Assembly (NCBI GenBank): GCA_033675265.1
Contig: JAUJYZ010000813.1
Span: 124,001-188,000 of the forward strand
DNA length: 64,000 nt
Direction: 5' to 3'
From: Actinostola sp. cb2023
Taxonomy: Eukaryota > Cnidaria > Anthozoa > Actiniaria > Actinostolidae
The notes beneath the pieces are model-generated. The model searched no databases and was not told where the DNA came from. It saw only the letters and a program-made list of their open reading frames with translations. Below, one piece after another: positions 49,601 through 58,600 of the stretch (position 1 is the stretch's first letter; each line of letters begins with the position of its first letter). A program made the translations under genes and the position numbers.

Positions 49601-52600
49601 CGGATAAGTCCTATCCAACAGATACAATTCATTGGATAACTGCATCGTTTTTAACCTGTGGATAAGATTTATCCGGTGGATAGCACTAACCACCTTTCGT
49701 GGAACCGGGGCCTGAACTGTACTCCGTAGTCAGACATGGATTGTGTAGTTGCAGCATAGTGCACCTTTATATGCCTTCGACTCGGCCACGTTGAGCTGCG
49801 TCCTTCGTAACATATCAAACTTATGTTATACAAAAGGTCATTGTTTCACATATGCAGATGAGGCGAATCTTGTTTAGGCGAAAAACAGCATGATTTTGAT
49901 ACATTTTTGCTTTTTACTGCATTGTTAAAATACAAATCAAAAACCTACCAACGGAATATAAAAGACGAATATGTAAGGAATGAATAAGCTGGCAATTCAA
50001 GCACACATAAAGAGGTTTGAAGGTGGCATTTTCCGTTTCTTCAAAATTGATCGAACTGAAATCTCTGAAGAGATATGGGAGAGCGTTAGATACGCTACAC
50101 ACAAAAACCCTTTGAATTCTTTGGGAATTGTGTCAATCAAAAACCTACCGCCAGATTCAAATGCTCTGTAATGATACGCGCGTTTTGATATAAAATACAT
50201 GTATATTGGATATAATTAAGCGGTGGCAAAATGAAATCTAAAACTCTTTGTTTGGTAATCGTGAACATCATATTGGTGCTCTTTATCCCGGTCTGTATGT
50301 AGAAGTTACATAGACAAATAAATTATGGCTCGGAAAGGACGTTTTGAAGGCAATTTCTAATATTTATACACAAAATCAATAGGTCTGAAGTTCGAATTTG
50401 TGATATATTTTCCCCTGTTGAGGAAACATATGCAGCTCTATAGCATCCTCTTTTATACTTCTAATTTACACATTGTCAAAGGCGGAAAAAGATCAATTGA
50501 GAAATGCTTTATTTAGCGGCCAAAGAACAAATTGCTCGATTAAGGTGGTTCCCGCATAATGAATGACCGGTTTGCCGTATTTTTTAACTCGCTCGCTCCG
50601 CGTCAATATTGCTTGGATTTTATTGTGCTTAACACAAATACTAACTCAACTATTCTGCCTTTCGACGGTGTATTCAAAATTATCATTGTAAGCCGCGTTT
50701 GTGAATGCCAGCTGATATTCAAACGACACTATTTTCACTAAAACTGCTGCCAAGCGTTATTCCCTCGTACGATTTTTTTTAAACTTCGTGAACGGCCGTT
50801 CACGAAGTTTAAAAAAAATCGTACGAGGGAATAACGCTTGGCAGCAGTTTTAGTGAAAATAGTGTCGTTTGAATATCAGCTGGCATTCACAAACGCGGCT
50901 TACAATGATAATTTTGAATACACCGTCGAAAGGCAGAATAGTTGAGTACGTCCCTAGTAATGTTCTGACGAGGTAAGAAAAAAATTGTTCGAGCCGAAAT
51001 CACGTAACAACCGATTTGTCCAAATTTTGACAACAAAAATATGAATTGGTGATTTCGGCTCGATCAATTTCCTTCTTACCTCGTCAGAACATTACTAGGG
51101 ACCTTAAAAGGTCGTTCACGAAGTTTAAAAAAAATCGTACGAGGGAATAACGCTTGGCAGCAGTTTTAGTGAAAATAGTGTCGTTTGAATATCAGCCGGC
51201 ATTCACAAACGCGGCTTACAATGATAATTTTGAATAAACCTTCCAAAAGCAGAATAGTTGAGTTAGTATTTGTGTTAAGCATAATAAAATCCAAGCAATA
51301 TTGACGCGGAGCGAGCGAGTTAAAAAATACGGCAAACCGGTCATTCATTATGCTGGAACCACCTTAATCGGGCCTCAAACGTGCTTTTAATAGTAAACAA
51401 AGCACATTTGTAATTCAATAATTTCATCTTGCACAAGCGCATTCAATAACGTTCGGTCCGCGTGATACTGTGTCCCAACAGGAGCAAATGTTCAATGATG
51501 CAGGACATAAGTTTGATATGTCAACTGCCTGGTGCAAGGAAGGATGTCTAGCCCCCTAAATATTGTTATTAAATACATGGTAATTTACACCTGCGTTTGC
51601 TTCAAAATCCATAGTCTCATTATTGTAATGTACAGCATAACCACCGATGTATGTTAACAGTTCCCGTTTGTTAATTCTTACTGTTTGTTCGTTCCCAGTG
51701 GTGCAACTCAGCTGCAAGTAAAAGCACGTGGTCTAACCGTAACGGCGTGTCATGTAACGATGGTAATAAGTGCACCAGGTCAGATACGTGTAAAAATGGA
51801 CAGTGTACAGGTACAGCCTTCTCCTGTAATTCACACTGTCAGACATGTAATGGTCGCGACTGCAGCCAAAAACCTGGTTTCGGGTTCATCAGTGGAAAGT
51901 GCACTTGTAGGATTTCTGGTGAGTTCAGTACCGCGATCTGTTGGAAGATTTCCATTGTTATTGATACTGTATGATTTTACCTTTGTAGTTTCACTTGAAG
52001 TTGTAGATTATGTTTACAGTCAGTACCACAAACGTTTTCATACACAAAGCTCAAAAGAAGGATGTGACACTTGGAATCAGAAAGAAACCACGAAGAACCA
52101 AATCCAACAAACTAGCAACAAAGCACACAAACAAAACCAACCAACCAACCAACATACGAAACAAACTGGATAAAAAAAAGCGAAATCAAAAGAAACATAT
52201 AAACAAATCAATTTACAGACAATCAGTGGTTGACTCCTAGGCACTCCTTAATTATATCTCTTGGTTTCATGTTTGTATAATTTGTACCTTTAAACGTGCA
52301 GACACACGGTACAGCATTGCGCGCAATATTGCTGGCAAAAGGATTGCAGCGTGTGTCCACCTCTTCAACTGTTGTGACGCAGCTTATTGAAATACAATGT
52401 GATATCCTACTTCTGCAATTGAGTCATTTTCGTATGAGTGGGAAGTAGTTATGGTACGGTTCGTGCCGTGACCGTGCTGTGTCCAAGCATTCTGATTGGT
52501 TGAGCAATGATTTTGCACGCTGTGATTGGTTGAATAGATGTCTTCGATTTCGTACCGTGACCGTAACTCCGTGCCGTAGGTTTCACACTCGTATGAAAAC

Positions 52601-55600
52601 GACTCAAATGTTGTACGCAATATTGCCGGCAGTGCATGTGTCCACTTCTACAACATTTGAGTCGTTTTCGTACGAGTGTGAAACCTACGGCACGGAGTTA
52701 CGGTCACGGTACGAAATCGAAGACATCTATTCAACCAATCACAGCGTGCAAAATCATTGCTCAACCAATCAGAATGCTTGGACACAGCACAATGTTGCAT
52801 CGTGTGTCTTCAGCTTTTGACTTTGTTTTCATGAGCTTTTGACTTTGTTTTCATGTTTTAAAATGTTTTCATAGGTAAGGATTACAGCCACCAGCAAATC
52901 AATCCTGCACACCAGTGTCAATGGTGTAACCTATACGATGCCGCGTCCAAGCCATCAGGAGCCTGGACAAACCGTCCCAGCGTACCTTGCAATGATAGAA
53001 ATGCTTGCACAAAGAAGGATTTCTGTACTAAAGGGAAATGTGTTGGGCAGTCCTACAGCTGTCAGTCATCATTCCCCAGCTCAAGTTGTATCAAAACGTC
53101 AGTGTGTTTGGGCGATGGGCGGTGTAATGACATCATGCGGCCCACGGGAACCATCTGTCGATCGGCCAAGGACGGCTGCGATAAACCAGAAAAGTAAGTC
53201 TAGAAGAAGTGATGAGTGGTTACATTGGTTACAGTTCTTTTCATCTCTGGGAGTTCAATATTCTGGCCTTGTCGCTACTCAGTTCAGTTGATTCAAAATA
53301 GTATGTCAGATAAATAGAGGAGTGGCTTGCACTGGTATCTGATCCAGAATATGATGTGTAATCAGTTTTAGGTAGAGTTTGTGTAATTGTAATTGTAATC
53401 GGTAATTGTAATGTGGTCTTCGTGAATACAATTCCCTACTTGACCTCGATTTATAATACAGAAATTGAGTGAAAATTTACCTATAGAAAACCTTCTGAGC
53501 ATTAGTGGAACAATACTGATACTGATATAGCCCTAAGGAAAGGAGAAATAGAGAAAAAATATCTGACCTCTATGGGATTCGAACGCACGACCCTTGGAAC
53601 TGATCACCGATGCTCTACCAGCTGCGCTACCAGGCCAGACTGGAAGCAGGCCGTGGGTAATTCGTGGCAAATAATATTTACAGATACCATACCAAAAGGA
53701 TGACGCGAAGCACTAGAATGAAATGATTTTATTGTTTATATATTGATGTTTTCCAAGCAATAATTATTTAGTCAACTGCTTCAGGCGTTTAAAATACGAC
53801 CGAAAGTAAAACTACTGGTTTATAGAATTATGCCTACTGCCGTTATCCACCTGAAGAAAGAAATTAAATAATACCATGTAATGGCTTGTACGTGATATTT
53901 GGGATAAATACCACTCTTTTAAAATATTTCAAAATTGTTGGGTAATTTAAAAATAAATACATAATCACCTCGATTCGGTAATATTTCAATAGAACAAGAC
54001 AACAACGATGATGTTCTGATGGAGCTAATCATATTTTCTTGATATTATTTCAGGTGTGATGGCCGACTTGGCTCATGCCCAGCAGATGTTACAGATGTCA
54101 TTACAATCAAAAGTGGTTCAGTACAGTTCCAGAACCCTACATTCACAGCCATTGCTTCCTATCAACATGTAACAAGCTCTCTTTACCTTAGAATAGCCGG
54201 GTTTAGCATAACCTGCGGAGTTATGAAGTATAAATGGTACTTGTTGGATGGTTCGTCTGCGTGTACCACTACTTCCATCTCTAGAGGGGTTCTGCCCAAC
54301 ACGAACACTAAGCAAGTAATCAGTGGATTAAATCTACAGGACAACAAGAACTACAAGATAGCAATACAAGCCCAGGATATGAGAGGAGCGACGCGTCCAC
54401 TTGTATGTACCAGTTCTATTGCTGTTGACACATCCAAGCCCCAAGTAGGCTGGGTTTACGATGGAAATACCAAAGATATCGACTACCAATCGACTAAGAC
54501 TATTACGGCCAATTGGGGAGGGTTTAAGACTAGGCATGGTATTGCCAAATACGAATGGAAAGTGTTATACACAGCGTTTGGCAGTAGTGCTACGTCTCAG
54601 CTTTTTCCATTCACAAGTACTGGTGTAGTTCCAAAAGCTTCTAAGACATTTAACAACATTGTAGACGGTTCCAAGGTCAAAGTTGTTGTGAGAGCGTTCA
54701 CCAAAGCAGGGCTTTATACAGACAGTACCAGCGATGGAGTGATTGTAGACTTATCTAAGCCGAAGCCAGCAAAGGTATATGATGGTTCTCAAGCACGTGT
54801 TGATCTCAAGTACGCCAAATGGACCAACACATTTTCTGCAAACTGGGATGCGTTTACCGACTCACACAGTGGTATATCACACTATGAATGGGCGGTGAAG
54901 CGACAAGGAGCCGGTTTAATAACTGCATTCAAATCGATTGGGTTGACTCGTTCTGTTTCCGCCTCAGGTCTAAATTTAGTCTCGGGTGAAAGATACTGTG
55001 CAGTCGTCAAGGGATACAACAAGGCGCGGCTTCATGTAGATGCAACATCAGACTGTCTACTTATTGACCGTGATCCACCGCGAGCTGGAACTATCAATGA
55101 TGGTCTTTCAAAGGACGTTCAACATCAATCAAATGGTAATTCAATTTCAGCTAACTGGAATGGTTTCAGTGACGGAGCCAAAGGGAGTGGAATTGTTGGC
55201 TATCAATACAAGATTACCAACAGTAAGAGCAATGAGGTCGTTGGGTGGACATCAGTCGCTAAGAAAACGACAATCACTCATAGTGGACTTTCTCTTACGA
55301 ATGGAGTGAAGTACTATGTAACCGTCAAAGCAGTGGATGCTGTTGGACTATCGACAGAAGTCAAGACTAACGGAGTCATCGTTGACACAACTCGTCCTGT
55401 GTTTACAGGAAAGGTAGATGTCCGTGGCATTAACGACGTTCATAACGGAAAGCCTTGCGTTTACGTTACAAGTAGGACTACACTAGCTGTAACTTGGAGG
55501 GGCTTTACCGACGGTCATAGTGGTTTAGATCGCTACGAGTGGGCAGTTATTCCAGCAGCACAGAGTATCAAACCATCGGATTTGAAAAGGGTGTCAGGAT

Positions 55601-58600
55601 CCAGCTTGACAACGTCAGCATCATTTTCAGGACTGACTTTGACGGACGGTCAACTGTACCGGGTGGTTATACGAGCTTATAACCGTGCTTTCCTTTACAC
55701 TGATGCCTCTTCTGTGGTCGTGATTCCTGATTCCACACCACCTCAAAATGGTTCTGTTTCCGATGGTTCTGATAGAGGAGTGGATATTGCCTATCAAACA
55801 AGTCTGAGCTTTGTAAAAGCAACATGGACGGTGTTCAAGGAACCTCACACTGGTATAAGGCAATATTACTATGCTATAGGAAGCTGTTTTAAAGGGAATT
55901 ATCACATCACGTCAAATAAGTTTATCCCAGTATCGCCTTCTATATCCACCTCCACAACCCTCCAAAAACTCACACTTATTAATGGTCAGCGGTATTGTAC
56001 CAAAGTCAAAGCTAAAAACATGGCAGGCCTCTATAGCAAAGAAGCCACATCCAATGGCTTCATGGTCGACAAAACACCTCCGGATATACGAGAAGCACGT
56101 GTTACCGATGGTGTGACTAAAACGGACATCGACTACCAAGACGATGCTACCGTCATGTCTGCCAACTGGGAAGGCATACGAGATCTCGAATCAGGAATCA
56201 AATATTTTGAATACGGCGTCAGCAGGAAGAGAGCTGGTCTTCCTGACGTTTCACCATTTACAAATGTCGGTTTAAGAACATCTGCTCGCGCTACTGGTCT
56301 GTCCCTAGCCGAGGACGTGTATTACGTCATAGTTTGTGCTGTTAATAATGCTGGTTTAAGGACCTGTTTGAGTTCTGATGGAGTGCTGATTGATAAAACA
56401 CAACCAAGTAAAGGAATCGTCAACGATGGAGTGCTGGAGCCTGATGTGAGATACCAGTCGTCCTTAACCAGTATGGCTGCTAACTGGGAAGGAATATGGG
56501 ACTTGGAAAGTCAAATTGAGAGATTTGAGTGGGCTATCAAAGATAACACGAAAGATGCAAATCTAGCACTTCCTTATGTAGATGTAGGCCTTGCAACACA
56601 TGTCAAGAATGAACAGCCACTCAGCCTGACAAATGGTAAAACTTATCAAGTGCATTTAAAGGTGTTTAATCATGCTGGTAGATTTAGAGACATGAATTCT
56701 GACGGCGTAACTGTCGACTCGACAGCACCAAAACCGAGTAGAATATTTCCAGGAATTCCAGGAAATAACGACTGGATTCATCACGACAGCGACAAAATAT
56801 TCTACACATCCACGTCTTTACACATATTTGCCTTCTGGAATGCGTTCATTGAGCCTGAAAGCGAGGTTTGGTATTACAAGTGGGCCATTGGTACTTCAAA
56901 GTGTGGAACCCAGGTCCAACCTTTCATCAATATTGGTCGATTAACTCATGCAAACTCCACCACTTCAGACCTGAACTTTAATGATGGTACCGAGTACTAC
57001 GTCACCGTGACGTCGCGAAACAAAGCCAATCTAGTGTCTCGTAGTTGCTCCGAGGCGTTTGTGATGGACAAAACACCACCAAGCACAGGTTCAGTAAATA
57101 TTGGTGATGCTGATCGTCATCAAAAGCACGTTGGTTCGGATTATGTCCATGTTTACTGGAAAGGTTTTGATGACCGAGAGAGTGGCATTGACTACTGTGA
57201 TATCTCTATAACAAGTTCATCAAGTAATGTATTTATAACCAAGTCACGAGACTTGCCTTCTGGTAGCGTCCCTGTGAGAAAGAGCATGTTTATATCTGGT
57301 CAAGTGTACAAAGCTGTAGTCAAATGTGTCAACAAGGCGAATTTAACTGCACTACAAACTTCTGACCCATTCACAGTCGATTTCACATCACCAATTCCAC
57401 AAGGTCCTATCGTTGCTGGTGTATCACGTGATAATTCCATGCAGTATCAATCAGACACTACATCAGTGACAGCAGCATGGCCGCCATTTAAAGACCCAGA
57501 GAGTCCAATTAAAGAATACTGGATGGCCATTGGTAGGTCTCATTTAGATGATGCCGTTGTTTCTCTTTCTAACGTCGGTATGGCTACTCAAATATCAAGA
57601 TCCAATTTAAAACTCGTTGATGGTACAACGTATTACCTAACTGTTTATGGTGTGAATGCTGCAGGCTTAAATAGTTCAGTCCAAGGTCTTCCTCTCCGTA
57701 TTGATGTGACTCCTCCTGTAGCATCAAATGGTAGCGTGATGGATGGTGTTGGTAAGGACGACTGGGAATACTTTAACCCCAAAGACCCTGTGGCAGGACA
57801 CTGGGAAACAATATCAGATCCTGAAAGTGGAATATCGAAGAGTAGATACTGTCTTGGTTCTAAGCCTTATGGATGCCAAATTAAAGGCGTTACTGACATC
57901 AGCAATCAAACGACATTTACTTGTAAAGACTGTAAAATCAATCCAGGTGAACAAGTGTACATTACAGTGCAAGTTTCCAATGGTGCTGGTTTATCAACAA
58001 CAATGACGTCCAATGGAATGCATATGGATGCCTCTCCTCCAGTGATGAGTAATGTCATTGATGGCGATGATGTTTCTGGTAAAGACGTCGATACTGCTTT
58101 GCTACACTGGAACATATCGATATCGTGGCAAGGAGCTGAAGATCGACAGAGTGGAATAGTGAAATGCAAGTGGCAAATTGTTGACGATCAAGACAAGGAA
58201 ATATTTTCATTTGATATTGCTGGTCCGTACAAGCTAGGATCAAGGCAATTAGTATCCGCCAATCGATCTTACAGCTCCGTCCCCTTTAATTCGAGCCGTT
58301 TATACTACAACGCGATCGAATGCACCAATGGAGCAAGGATAAAGGCAAAGGCTCGTTCCGATGGATTCCGCGTTGTGTCTATCTGGCCTATTCCTGGTAT
58401 TGTTAGGGATGGACTTACCATCGGCACAGATCTGGACTACTTAAGAAGCACAAAAGATGTGGGTACAAACTGGGATGCCTTTAAGGCAGATTCACGTGAC
58501 TCTGTCAGCAATTATGCGTGGTCGGTTGGAACAAAGGCAGGTCATCAAGACGTCATGAAGTTCAAGACAGCAGGATTAACCCTACAAGATAAGGTGACAC

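Larger units (their letters stand above)
49811..51520. mobile_element. 884-bp-family TIR element, copy 2, with nested insertion
   Basis: Same CATATCAAACTTATG termini and internal order as 19,187-20,070. It is enlarged by an 820-bp element inserted at a TTAA. Lies in intron 4 of the matrix gene, between exons 4 and 5. Confidence 0.85.

Noticed and set aside
52384..52842. Four mirrored frames of 62-113 codons on both strands
   Set aside because: They are mirror images in the arms of a fold-back element.
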